A stretch of DNA of 64,000 nt, taken from contig JADJTY010000001.1 of the NCBI GenBank assembly GCA_016710935.1, positions 598,045 through 662,044 on the forward strand, given 5' to 3'. The notes beneath the pieces were generated by a model that had not been told where the DNA came from, did no database searches, and saw only the letters and a program-made list of their open reading frames with translations. A program made the translations under genes and the position numbers. Each line of letters starts with the position of its first letter. Positions within the stretch are counted from its first letter, which is position 1. The stretch comes from Chitinophagaceae bacterium (GTDB lineage Bacteria; Bacteroidota; Bacteroidia; Chitinophagales; Chitinophagaceae). Below are positions 51,956-60,991 of the stretch, piece after piece.

Positions 51956-54116
51956 TTGAAAAAGTATTTTGTTATTTGCTTTCTTATTTGCTTTGCAGCA
52001 AGGTTATCAGCACAATTACCTGCTTATCTGAATCCTGCATCACCTTTGGAAACTCGTGTGCAGGATCTGTTGAAGCAAATGACACTGGAAGAAAAAGCGT
52101 ACCAGATAAATAATACTTCACCTGCAATTACCCGTTTACAAATTCCTGCCTACAACTGGTGGAACGAAGCCCTGCATGGTGTTGCCCGGGCCGGACTGGC
52201 CACTTCTTTTCCACAACCAATAGGCCTGGCTGCAACATTTAATGATGCAGCCATTTATAAAATGGGCGTAATGATCAGTGATGAAGCAAAGGGCAAAGTT
52301 TCACCAGTTTCAGCGTGAAGGGAAACATGGTTTGTATGAGGGGCTTACTTTTTATTCGCCCAACATTAATATTTTTCGTGATCCCCGCTGGGGCCGTGGA
52401 CATGAAACTTTTGGCGAAGATCCGTATCTAACCGGTACCATGGGAGTTGCATTTGTAAAAGCCATGCAAGGCGATGATCCCAATTATTTTAAAACCATTT
52501 GCACGGCCAAACATTTTGCGGTACACAGTGGTCCGGAACCCTCCCGGCATGAGTTTGATGCGAAACCGCTTAAAAAAGATCTGTGGGAAACTTATTTGCC
52601 TGCTTTTAAAATGCTGGCGCAGGAAGGAAAAGTATATTCTTTTATGTGTGCTTACAACCGGTTGTATGGTGAGCCTTGTTGCAGTGATCCTTTTTTGTTG
52701 ACAGAAATTTTAAGAAAGCAATGGGGCTTCACCGGTTTTGTTGCAACAGATTGTGGCGCAGTGTGGGACATGTTCATGTATCATCACACGGCAAAAGATT
52801 CTGTGGAAGGAATGGCAAAAGCTATCAGGGCCGGGGTTGATAATCATTGTATGGGTTATCCGGGCGCGGTTATTCCGGCAATAAAACTGGGGCTGTTAAA
52901 AGAGCCGGAACTCGATACTGCAGTAGCAAGATTATTAAGAGCAAGATATAAGCTGGGTATGTTTGATTCAGATAAATTAAATCCGTATGCGTCTATCCCA
53001 TACAGTATAGTTAACAATAATGAGCACAGAAAATATGCAGCGGAACTGGCAAAACAATCGATCGTTTTACTGAAAAACGAAAACAATATTCTTCCCTTAT
53101 CAAAAAAAATTAAAAAGGTAGCAGTCATGGGTCCTAATGCAAATGATGCAGAAATTTCATTGGGAAATTATAATGGCGAACCGGCACATGTAACAACGGT
53201 ACTGGAAGGGATAAAAAAGGTATTGGGAAAAAATGTGCAAGTGAAATATCAGAAAGGATGTAACATCACCGACACCATACATTACAACAGGCAGAAAGAT
53301 TTTGATCCGGCAATTGCCGCAGTCAGGGATGCAGACGTTATCGTTTTTGTTGGCGGGATCTCGCCAAGATTGGAAGGCGAAGCACTGCAGGTTAGTATTG
53401 ATGGATTTAATGGAGGAGATAAAACAAACCTTGATCTTCCTGCAGTGCAAACGGCATTATTAAAAGAATTGAAAAAAACCGGTAAGCCAATCATACTGGT
53501 GTTAATGAACGGAAGTGCGCTTTCCATTAATTGGGAAAATGAAAATATGGATGGCATTATAGAAGCTTGGTATGGGGGTGAAGCAGCGGGCCAGGCTGTA
53601 GCTAATGTTTTGTTTGGAGATTATAATCCTGCCGGAAGATTACCGGTCACATTTTACAGATCTATCAATGATATACCAGCCTTTGATGATTATACAATGA
53701 AAGGGAAAACCTACCGCTATTGCGAAAAACCTGTTTTGTATCCTTTTGGTTTTGGGTTGAGTTATACAAAATTCAATTACACTAACCTGAAATTATCATC
53801 ATCTGTATTGAAAGAAAAAATTGAAATCACAGCGATTGTAAAAAATACCGGTAATAGGGATGGAGATGAAGTGGTACAGTTATATATTCACCAGCAGGGG
53901 CAACAGGCTATAAAAGAATTGAAAGGTTATCAACGGCTACATTTAAAAAAAGGAGAATCAAAGCAGGTTTCTTTTGTATTGAGGGCCGATGATCTTTTGC
54001 ATTACAGCGAAGTAAAAGACGGCTTAACCGTTTTGCCGGGAAATGTTGAAGTAATGATCGGTGCTTCTTCACAGGATATAAGAATGCGGTCTTCTTTTTT
54101 AATAAAAAATAATTAA
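51956..54116 (+). CDS. GH3 beta-glucosidase/beta-xylosidase (frameshifted)
   Basis: Starts at a TTG (51956) with a signal peptide (KKYFVICFLICFAARLSAQ). The frame breaks in AAA at 52288-52290. Removing one A joins MISDEA to RAKFHQFQREGKHGLYEG, giving one protein of about 719 residues. GH3 motifs are YNWWNEALHGVARAG, NINIFRDPRWGRGHETFGEDP, KHFAVHSGPEPSRHE, and the nucleophile Asp in FVATDCGAVWDM. The (alpha/beta)6 domain (VAVMGPNANDAEISLGNY) and a fibronectin III-like end follow. The pattern is closest to beta-xylosidases/beta-glucosidases of Bacteroidota. The stop overlaps the next start (TAATG). Confidence 0.9.
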
Positions 54117-55546
54117 TGAGAGTTTTAAAACAACTATTGATTTTTGTATTTACTACTTATTCTTTGCTTCTGCAGGCGCAGACAGAGATTCCCAAACCAA
54201 CAAAAGCACAGCTTGCCTGGCATGATATGGAGTTTTATCTTTTCATGCATTTTGGCCCTAATACATTTACCGACCTGGAATGGGGACATGGTAACGAAAA
54301 AGAAGAAGTATTTGATCCAGCAAATTTAGATTGTGAGCAGTGGTGTCGTATTGCAAAAGCGTCGGGTGCAAAAGCGATCATCATTACCGCAAAACACCAC
54401 GATGGGTTTTGTTTGTGGCCCAGTAAATTCAGTAAACATACAGTACGGGAAAGCAAATGGAAAGATGGCAAGGGCGATGTGTTGAAGGAACTATCAATAG
54501 CCTGTAAAAAATACGGACTAAAATTCGGTGTTTACCTTTCTCCCTGGGATAGAAACCATCCTGATTATGGAACAGAAAAATACAATGATGTATTTGTAAA
54601 TATGACGAAGGAAATATTTACAAACTACGGACCCATTTGGGAACTGTGGTGGGATGGTGCCAATGGAGAAGGGCCAAATGGGAAACGACAGGTATATGAC
54701 TGGCATCGCTTTGAGAAAACTGTTCGTGATATCTCTCCAAATACAGTTGTATTCAGTGATATTGGCCCCGATATCCGCTGGGTAGGAAATGAACAGGGCT
54801 TTGCCGGAAAGACCAACTGGAACACATTGGATACAGCAGGCTTTACAAGGGGTGCTGGTGGCCCCCCACAGGATACTTTGAATACAGGAAATGTACAAGG
54901 CAAAAACTGGATACCTGCTGAGTGTGATGTAAGTATCAGGCCAGGCTGGTTTTATCACAAGTCAGAAGACAGTAAAGTAAAAACACCTGAACAATTATTT
55001 GATCTCTATTTAAAAAGTGTTGGCCGTGGAGCCAATTTATTACTGAACGTGCCACCGGATGGGAGAGGATTGATTACTGCATTTGATTCGGCAGCGTTGG
55101 TAGGGTTTAATAAATTACATTCAAAGAACTTAACAAATAACCTGTTTAAAAAAGCAGCTACCTATCATCTTTTTCATGGCATATTAAAAAATGCGCCTGC
55201 TCTCAGTGATGGTAATTATAAAACAGCTGAGCTTGTAACAGAAGCAGTCCTGGAGTCTGCAGGTGTTGAACTTAAAATGAAACAAAACAAACAAGTAAAT
55301 TGTATTGTTTTGTATGAGGATATTTCGAAAGGGCAGCATTGCAGTAAGTTCAAGCTGTTGTTATTTAACAGCAAAGATGAATTGGTAAAAGAAATTTACG
55401 GAACAACCATTGGAAAAAAACGGATCATCACCTTTCCTTCAGTTGCTGTTAATACAATAGAATTAACCATTGAACAGCAAAATGGTTCAACCGGTATAAG
55501 TGAGATGGAAGCTTATTTAATTAATGATAGATTGATTGAAAAATAA
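54116..55546 (+). CDS. Alpha-L-fucosidase, GH29 (second copy, subfamily B-like)
   Basis: This 476-residue exported enzyme starts MRVLKQLLIFVFTTYSLLLQ. Motifs: HDMEFYLFMHFGPNTFTDLEW, ITAKHHDGFCLWPSKFSKH, and the nucleophile Asp in WELWWDGANGEG. A C-terminal galactose-binding-like beta domain ends the protein. It differs from the first fucosidase in the N-terminal region (FYLFMHFGPNTF), as subfamily B enzymes do; those prefer alpha-1,3/1,4-linked fucose (family knowledge). The start overlaps the GH3 stop. No SusC/SusD pair is adjacent, so the cluster is not a complete polysaccharide utilisation locus in this window. Confidence 0.92.
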   Translation: MRVLKQLLIFVFTTYSLLLQAQTEIPKPTKAQLAWHDMEFYLFMHFGPNTFTDLEWGHGNEKEEVFDPANLDCEQWCRIAKASGAKAIIITAKHHDGFCLWPSKFSKHTVRESKWKDGKGDVLKELSIACKKYGLKFGVYLSPWDRNHPDYGTEKYNDVFVNMTKEIFTNYGPIWELWWDGANGEGPNGKRQVYDWHRFEKTVRDISPNTVVFSDIGPDIRWVGNEQGFAGKTNWNTLDTAGFTRGAGGPPQDTLNTGNVQGKNWIPAECDVSIRPGWFYHKSEDSKVKTPEQLFDLYLKSVGRGANLLLNVPPDGRGLITAFDSAALVGFNKLHSKNLTNNLFKKAATYHLFHGILKNAPALSDGNYKTAELVTEAVLESAGVELKMKQNKQVNCIVLYEDISKGQHCSKFKLLLFNSKDELVKEIYGTTIGKKRIITFPSVAVNTIELTIEQQNGSTGISEMEAYLINDRLIEK

Positions 55547-55581
55547 ATTTCATAAGAGATCGCAATCAAAAAGCAACAAAT

Positions 55582-55614
55582 AAAAAGCCGTTCCGCTACA
55601 GGGAACGGCTTTTT
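55582..55614. terminator. Bidirectional terminator after the fucosidase cluster
   Basis: AAAAAGCCGTTCC-gctacag-GGAACGGCTTTTT is a perfect 13-bp stem between convergent genes. Confidence 0.88.
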
Positions 55615-55629
55615 ATAACGCTTACATCT

Positions 55630-56067
55630 TTATTTATAAGGAAGATTGGTAAATGTGCCACCAGAGATAGTAAAAGCCCCTGCAGTAACATTTGTAAAGG
55701 TTCCCGATATTTTCCTGTTGGTCATATCATAAGTGCCGATAGACAATGAACCCGACGTAGCAACATAAGCTGCAAAGCTATTTAAAAAGGTAAAGGCATT
55801 GGCAGGTATTGCATAGGTGGTTGCCGTTTGCGCATTTAAGTTTATTTCAAAATATTCAAGGGATGCGCCTGTACCTTTTACTGCAAAAATATTAGTTGCT
55901 CCGGCATTAAAATTATTATACCAGGCAGAGTCGGCTACAAATGCCACACCGTTTATGGTGCAAGTAAACGAACGGGGTGCTGAATTGTTATTGTTTGAAG
56001 TATTGTTATCTTTTTTACAAGATGCAAATACACAAACAATAAGGGTAAGGACGGTAATCTTTTTCAT
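55630..56067 (-). CDS. Small lipoprotein, DUF6252-like
   Basis: This 145-residue lipoprotein has signal MKKITVLTLIVCVFASC, with Cys at residue 17. The mature part begins KKDNNTSNNNNSAP, then RSFTCTINGVAFVADSAWY and a beta-rich domain (FEINLNAQTATTYAI, YDMTNRKISGTFTNVTAG, GTFTNLPY). FTCxINGxxFxA followed by I-S-G-T-F is the pattern I recall for DUF6252 and similar surface lipoproteins. Function unknown. Confidence 0.75.
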   Translation of the reverse strand: MKKITVLTLIVCVFASCKKDNNTSNNNNSAPRSFTCTINGVAFVADSAWYNNFNAGATNIFAVKGTGASLEYFEINLNAQTATTYAIPANAFTFLNSFAAYVATSGSLSIGTYDMTNRKISGTFTNVTAGAFTISGGTFTNLPYK

Positions 56068-56144
56068 GATAAATTTTTGGTTAAAAATATTTTCACGAAA
56101 GTGATGTATTTACCCTGTTCCCATATACCCACCGAAGGGTATAT

Positions 56145-56924
56145 TTATTTTCCCTGGAAATTTGCCTTTCTTTTTTCCAGAAAAGCAGAGGTCCCTTCTT
56201 TCATATCTTCGGTAATAAAACAATCACCAAAAGAACTGATCTCTGTTGCGTATCCGTTTTGTGTTTCATCAAATACAGCATTGGCTGCTTTGATGCAGGC
56301 TGCAACTGCCAAAGGTGCTTTGGAGTTTATCAGTTCTAAAATGCTTTTGGTTTTGTTCAGTAATTCTTCTGCCGGCACAACATAATTTACCAATCCGTGT
56401 TGCAATGCTGCATGTGCATCAATCATATTTGCACTCATCAGCATTTCCATTGCCCGTCCTTTACCAATCAATTGTGTCAGGCGTTGAGTACCACCATAAC
56501 CGGGTATTAATCCAAGGTTCACTTCGGGTTGCCCAAATTTTGCATTTTCGCTACACAGCCTGAAATGGCAGGCCATAGCCAGTTCGCAACCACCGCCTAA
56601 TGCAAAACCATTTACAGCAGCAACAACGGGCTTTTTACAATTTTCAATTTTAAAGAAAATATCCTGGCCCCTTTTAGCAAGCGCCATCGCTTGTTCTTTA
56701 TCCAGTCCGCCAAATTCGGTGATATCTGCACCGGCAACAAATGCTTTGGGGCCTGCACCGGTAATAATTACAGTCTTAATATCTGCATTGTTATATACTT
56801 CATCAATAGCTGCATCCAAATCAGTAAATACCTGTTTGTTTAATGCATTTAATTTATCGGGCCGATTGATGGTAATGGTGCAGATGCCGTTTTCAAAATT
56901 TGTGAGGATGGTTTGGTAGTTCAT
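56145..56924 (-). CDS. Enoyl-CoA hydratase/isomerase (crotonase family)
   Basis: This 259-residue protein is a crotonase-fold enzyme. It has the CoA-binding and oxyanion region AFVAGADITEFGG near residue 60, the second oxyanion loop ALGGGCELAMACHFR with the catalytic Glu near residue 108, and the second catalytic Glu in GLIPGYGGTQRL near residue 133. Both acids of a true hydratase are present, so it probably hydrates trans-2-enoyl-CoA in beta-oxidation. It ends a tight minus-strand group: its start overlaps the nucleotidyltransferase stop by four bases (ATGA). Confidence 0.95.
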   Translation of the reverse strand: MNYQTILTNFENGICTITINRPDKLNALNKQVFTDLDAAIDEVYNNADIKTVIITGAGPKAFVAGADITEFGGLDKEQAMALAKRGQDIFFKIENCKKPVVAAVNGFALGGGCELAMACHFRLCSENAKFGQPEVNLGLIPGYGGTQRLTQLIGKGRAMEMLMSANMIDAHAALQHGLVNYVVPAEELLNKTKSILELINSKAPLAVAACIKAANAVFDETQNGYATEISSFGDCFITEDMKEGTSAFLEKRKANFQGK

Positions 56925-57400
56925 GATTTATTTTTATTTCTAAGTTTTTCTAATTGTTCAATATCCCATAAATCCTTTGGCCTTGCTGCTTTTAATTTGG
57001 TTTTTATTAAGAAATTATATGACACAAAATTCAATGGCAAATTTTCTTCAAGTAAAAAAACTTCTTTTTCTTTCTCAGCTTCATCAAAATCAATTAAGGG
57101 ATGAACAAAAGTCATTACATCAATATCGGCGTCAACCGTGCCAATATCTGCTTTAAAAACAACTGTAAAATCTTCATTTCTTACATGTAAAATTTCTGAT
57201 TCTGAATATTCCATGCATAACATAGTGTTAATGAAAGCTTCTTTATTTTCAGAAGTTGGAGCAATCCACACATCAAGATCTTGTGTGTTTCTGTTGTAAC
57301 CGTGAAAATTAACAGCATAACCTCCAATTAATAAATAACGTAAGTTATTTTTATTGGCACAATTAATAAAAGAAACAAATTCAGGATGTAATAAATCCAT
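56921..57400 (-). CDS. Nucleotidyltransferase of the MNT/AbiEii-like type
   Basis: This 159-residue protein has the nucleotidyltransferase fingerprint YLLIGGYAVNFHGYNRNTQDLDVWI (GG...T-x-DLD, residues about 22-47) and a third acidic site near DADIDVMTF. The fold matches DUF6036/AbiEii-like nucleotidyltransferases, some of which are toxins that modify tRNA or proteins, or antitoxins. It overlaps the small upstream gene by 20 bases and the enoyl-CoA hydratase start by four. A toxin-antitoxin or regulatory role is possible but not shown. Confidence 0.82.
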   Translation of the reverse strand: MDLLHPEFVSFINCANKNNLRYLLIGGYAVNFHGYNRNTQDLDVWIAPTSENKEAFINTMLCMEYSESEILHVRNEDFTVVFKADIGTVDADIDVMTFVHPLIDFDEAEKEKEVFLLEENLPLNFVSYNFLIKTKLKAARPKDLWDIEQLEKLRNKNKS

Positions 57401-57575
57401 GTGTAATAATTATTTTCTTTTCTGTAGTTTTCGCAGGATGAAGTTTTCTGGAAAAATTCTGCATGTACATCAGATTAGCAAAACGTTGGTAAACTGTTGT
57501 CTTACTGTTTTTTTCTAGCTGATATGTCTCCTGCTCCTCAAAAGATTTAAATACTTTAATTTCTCTTTTCATCAT
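57381..57575 (-). CDS. Small protein paired with the nucleotidyltransferase (possible antitoxin)
   Basis: This 64-residue protein begins MMKREIKVFKSFEEQE, with a second in-frame Met. It is mainly helical and charged: TYQLEKNSKTTVYQRFANLMYM, then QNFSRKLHPAKTTEKKIII. I recall similar small proteins (KREIKVFxSFEEQE...R...L) next to nucleotidyltransferase genes in Bacteroidota, so they form a recurrent pair. The gene starts six bases after the B12-binding gene's stop. No DNA-binding motif is obvious. Its function is not known. Confidence 0.72.
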   Translation of the reverse strand: MMKREIKVFKSFEEQETYQLEKNSKTTVYQRFANLMYMQNFSRKLHPAKTTEKKIIITHGFITS

Positions 57576-57581
57576 GTAAAA

Positions 57582-57989
57582 TTAAAAATTTCTGTTCTCC
57601 TTCACCCAAGCTTTTATATAATCTGCAATTTCGGATGTGGTAGCGCCCGGGGCAAAAAGCTTTCCAACGCCCATTTTGTTCAGTTCGTCCATATCTTCTT
57701 CAGGTATGATACCACCGCCGGTAAGCAATACATCATTCATCTCCTTAGCCTTCATTAGTGCAATAATCTTAGGAAAAACAGTATTGTGTGCACCACTCAA
57801 AATGCTTACTCCAATGGCATCCACATCCTCCTGCAGCGCAGCATTAACAACCATTTCGGGTGTCTGGCGAAGTCCGGTGTAAATTACTTCCATGCCCGCA
57901 TCACGCAGGGCTGTTGCAATTACTTTGGCGCCACGGTCGTGGCCATCCAGTCCTACTTTGGCAACTAAAACTCTTACCGGTCTGTTCAT
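57582..57989 (-). CDS. Cobalamin-binding protein, methylmalonyl-CoA mutase C-terminal domain type
   Basis: This 135-residue protein is a stand-alone B12-binding domain with the base-off signature DGHDRG (D-x-H-x-x-G) near residue 15, then VIYTGLRQTPEMVV, IGVSILSGAHNTVFP, VLLTGGGIIPEEDM and LFAPGATTSEIADYIKAW. It is the small subunit type of two-subunit acyl-CoA mutases (methylmalonyl-, isobutyryl- or related). The catalytic subunit is not in the window. It heads a four-gene tight operon with the small protein, the nucleotidyltransferase and enoyl-CoA hydratase. mce at 33 kb belongs to the same pathway. Confidence 0.93.
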   Translation of the reverse strand: MNRPVRVLVAKVGLDGHDRGAKVIATALRDAGMEVIYTGLRQTPEMVVNAALQEDVDAIGVSILSGAHNTVFPKIIALMKAKEMNDVLLTGGGIIPEEDMDELNKMGVGKLFAPGATTSEIADYIKAWVKENRNF

Positions 57990-58021
57990 GTTATAATCTT
58001 AATCTGCAAAAATAAACATTA

Positions 58022-59572
58022 TCATCGAATGAACTCCTGTTTCATCTGTTGTAAACCATCCTGTGCAAGTTTTAATCCGGCTGCATCAATCTTTTCAAAA
58101 AAGATGATCTTATCGCCCAGTTGGCGTGAATGCAGATAGGATACAGAATCAATTACCGTTACATTTTCAAAATGCTGAAAAACCTCATCATCTTTTTCAG
58201 GTATTTTTCTGCCAATAAAAATAAGGTGTTTAAAGGACAGGTCGTTGGGTATCCACTGTAAAAAAGAACCATTATCTGTAATCACATGATTGGTAAAATC
58301 TTTTTGCTTTCCATAATATTTCAATGCACCGGCCTGGCCATAATGCCGGCAATATATGATGGTACTGTCCTTTATTTGTTTTGGTAAAGACTGATAGAAT
58401 GATTCCGCTTTTGCGGCCATTTCTTTCCAGCCCAGGTAATCGGCAAAGTCCTGCGGCAGCGAATGATCTTGTTGATCCTCCCACCTTAAGAATCCCGTTT
58501 CATCCAGTTTTTTTTCTTTATAAAATGCGGCTAATTTACCAGGCTCCCATAAAGGCATAGACATGGGTGCAACAACCCAGGAAAGAAATAAGATCAATGC
58601 AACGGCAACACATCTCAGCCATTTCAGCTTCTTGCCTGTCCATTGATGCAGGCCAACAGCTCCTGCAGCAAACAACATCGGGTAAGCGCCCAGGGAATAA
58701 TAATTTTTTCCGCTCGTTATTGCTAAAACCAAAATAACGGTAAGGTAGATCCATGCCAATAAACGGTATGATTTACCAGCCCTGGTAAACAGCCAGATCA
58801 ATCCCATTATCCAGATATAGAATGCTGCAAAAAACATCAGGACCTGCTCTTTCAAAAAATCGGCAGGGTTTATATATTTCAATTGTGTTTCCCTTAATTC
58901 ATTCATGTGGTGAATGAGCGGCCAGTTATGATTGTACTGCCATAGCAGGTTTGGCAAGGCGATTAAAAAGGCAAGTGCACCAGCACCGTAAAGGTGTTTG
59001 TTTAAAAAGAGATGACGATGTTTTGTAAGCAGTAAAGCAACCCCAAATCCAATGATAAAAAATGAAACAGAATTTTTTGCCAGCCACCCGCAACCAAAAG
59101 CAAAGCCAATCCAGTAGAGGTATTTAATATGATTGGTGTTGATGAACCGGATCATAAAATAAGCTGCCATTGTCCACCAAAAGACCTCTAAAAAATTTGC
59201 CTGAAATAAAAAGTGCAGCCGGAGGTAAGCGCTAAGCATGATGCTGAGCCCGGATATTAAAATGGAAAATAAACCTCCGCCCATTTCCAGTACCATCCGA
59301 CAGGTAATCATTAAAGTAAGAGCCCCAAAAAGCGATGGCCAAAACTTTACCCAAAAAAAATTGCCGCCCAAAAAATTAGAAATCCATGCCAGCCACGAGA
59401 GCATGGGCGGCACTTCCATATAACCCCAGGCAAGATGATGGCCCTGTTCCAGGTACAGAAATTCATCCCGGTGTAATTCATATACGGGGTGCTGTAAAAA
59501 AAACGGTAAAATGAATTTAATGATGGCTAATACAATGATCAGTCCCCAGGTCAGGTTCTTGTTTTGGTTCAT
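58022..59572 (-). CDS. GT39/ArnT-like membrane glycosyltransferase
   Basis: This 516-residue integral membrane protein has about eleven hydrophobic segments. The N-terminal loop has the GT39 acidic motif HPVYELHRDEFLYLEQGHHLAWGY (E/D-rich, residues about 30-55), followed by PPMLSWLAWISNFLGGN. The family transfers sugars from polyprenyl-phosphate donors to lipids or proteins on the periplasmic side. The C-terminal part (residues about 370-516, for example KIIFFEKIDAAGLKL) is soluble and extracytoplasmic. The acceptor is unknown. It is single. Confidence 0.88.
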   Translation of the reverse strand: MNQNKNLTWGLIIVLAIIKFILPFFLQHPVYELHRDEFLYLEQGHHLAWGYMEVPPMLSWLAWISNFLGGNFFWVKFWPSLFGALTLMITCRMVLEMGGGLFSILISGLSIMLSAYLRLHFLFQANFLEVFWWTMAAYFMIRFINTNHIKYLYWIGFAFGCGWLAKNSVSFFIIGFGVALLLTKHRHLFLNKHLYGAGALAFLIALPNLLWQYNHNWPLIHHMNELRETQLKYINPADFLKEQVLMFFAAFYIWIMGLIWLFTRAGKSYRLLAWIYLTVILVLAITSGKNYYSLGAYPMLFAAGAVGLHQWTGKKLKWLRCVAVALILFLSWVVAPMSMPLWEPGKLAAFYKEKKLDETGFLRWEDQQDHSLPQDFADYLGWKEMAAKAESFYQSLPKQIKDSTIIYCRHYGQAGALKYYGKQKDFTNHVITDNGSFLQWIPNDLSFKHLIFIGRKIPEKDDEVFQHFENVTVIDSVSYLHSRQLGDKIIFFEKIDAAGLKLAQDGLQQMKQEFIR

Positions 59573-59611
59573 TAAAACAAGATAAGAAACTATTTAAAAA
59601 ATTGCATTTAT

Positions 59612-60839
59612 TTACAGGCACTGCGTATTAAAAAACTTAAGTGTAGCCTTGTTGTAATCACTGTACATCTGGTGGTCCGAAACCGACAGGTCTATCTGCT
59701 CAACCACAAAAAGTTTTTGTAAAGGAGTTAAACCGTTAAGTTCCGGAAAAGCAGTTGGGTCGGCCTGGTAAGTTGTCACCAGCGAATCTGAAAATCCAAT
59801 AAAATAATTTTTACCGGTGAGATAGCCTTTTGTTTTTAATTCATAAAAAACAGCAGCAGATTTAGCAAGTGAAATATCACCTCTGCGTGCAAACCGTTCA
59901 GGGTATAAAGGGGAGCGTTCTTTTACAAGATATTTACTGCAAACACCACGGCCCGTGATCAATTGTGAGTTGCTTAATGCGTTGGCATTTCCGGTTGGCC
60001 CTACGTTCTCATTATTATCGAACCGTGCCATACAAAATTGCAAAGGGGTTGTTGTTGTTAGTGCAACAGCACCTGCGGGTGCACAGTAGCTTATTGCAGC
60101 TTTGTATTTGTAATAAGCCGAAAGCGCTGCTGAATAATTACCGCCATTACTCATACCGGCTGAATAACGGAGCTTACTGCGGCTGGTAATACCACGGTTG
60201 TAAAAGGTATCGGTAATGATCCTGATATTGGCATAATCAATATTGGTAACAGAATCAGCAGGGGCAACCAACCATCTTATTTTTTCCATCACCATTGGCA
60301 TCCACTCCTGTGGTGGATTCTTCTGCTTCCGTAACGATCACCCCAAAATTATCGTTGATCAGTTCTTTGTATAATTGTTTAAACTCATAATTGCTTGCTG
60401 TGCTTAGCGCACTGCCCCCGGTACCATGCAAGAGGTAAACAAAACCTTTATGGCCTGCCGGGAAATGGTAATACACTGGTTTCATCCTGTCTCTTCCCCT
60501 TATCTGCTCAAAATTTAAAGCAACGGGTGTAATGGTTTTTAAAGTGCCGGTGAATGAAACATTTCTGTTGGGCATAATAAACCAGGCATGCCATTCTTCT
60601 GATGCGTTTAAAATTGCTGTTTCACTGCTGTTCCATTTGTCAAATACCTGGTTATCGGCAATGGCAATACTGAAGATATCTACCGTATCGCCTATTTTAT
60701 ATTTTCCGGCTCCATATCCATTGTATACGGTTGCGGTAAAGCTGTCAACCACCGGCAGTATGGGTACTATGGGGTCTGTTGAAGATTTGTTGCAGGAAAG
60801 CAGACCAAGTATAATAAATGCTGCGAGCAGTTGTTTCAT
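59612..60839 (-). CDS. Exported lipoprotein alpha/beta-hydrolase (esterase, frameshifted)
   Basis: Starts at MKQLLAAFIILGLLSC, a lipoprotein signal. The frame breaks in a run of six T at 60280-60285. Adding one base joins DANGDGK to KIRWLVAPADSVTN, giving about 408 residues. After a beta-rich N-terminal region (residues 20-120) come FVYLLHGTGGSALS (oxyanion loop) and the nucleophile in YSAGMSNGGNYSA (GxSxGG), followed by SDHQMYSDYNKA, a His candidate near the end. The layout resembles poly(hydroxyalkanoate) depolymerase-like or CE1 esterases. The substrate is unknown. Confidence 0.8.
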
Positions 60840-60865
60840 GTGTTTATTTTTATTTGATTTTGTCA

Positions 60866-60882
60866 TCCCGAAAAAATCGGGA
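60866..60882. repeat. TCCCGA-aaaaa-TCGGGA palindrome
   Basis: A 6-bp perfect stem 27 bases upstream of the esterase start. It shares both arms and nearly the loop with 26282-26298 and the stem with 9534-9549. Confidence 0.7.
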
Positions 60883-60991
60883 CAGGCTATGGAATTCGCC
60901 AATAAACAATTCGGTTGGTTTCAACTTTTGTTATGGCTCATTTCATAAAAAATTTTTTGTTTTGACCATCAAAGCCTGATTTAGTTTAATG

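Noticed and set aside
52278..54116. GH3 enzyme as a second independent gene without signal peptide.
   Set aside because: The upstream fragment supplies the signal peptide and first barrel motifs; a single A explains the break.
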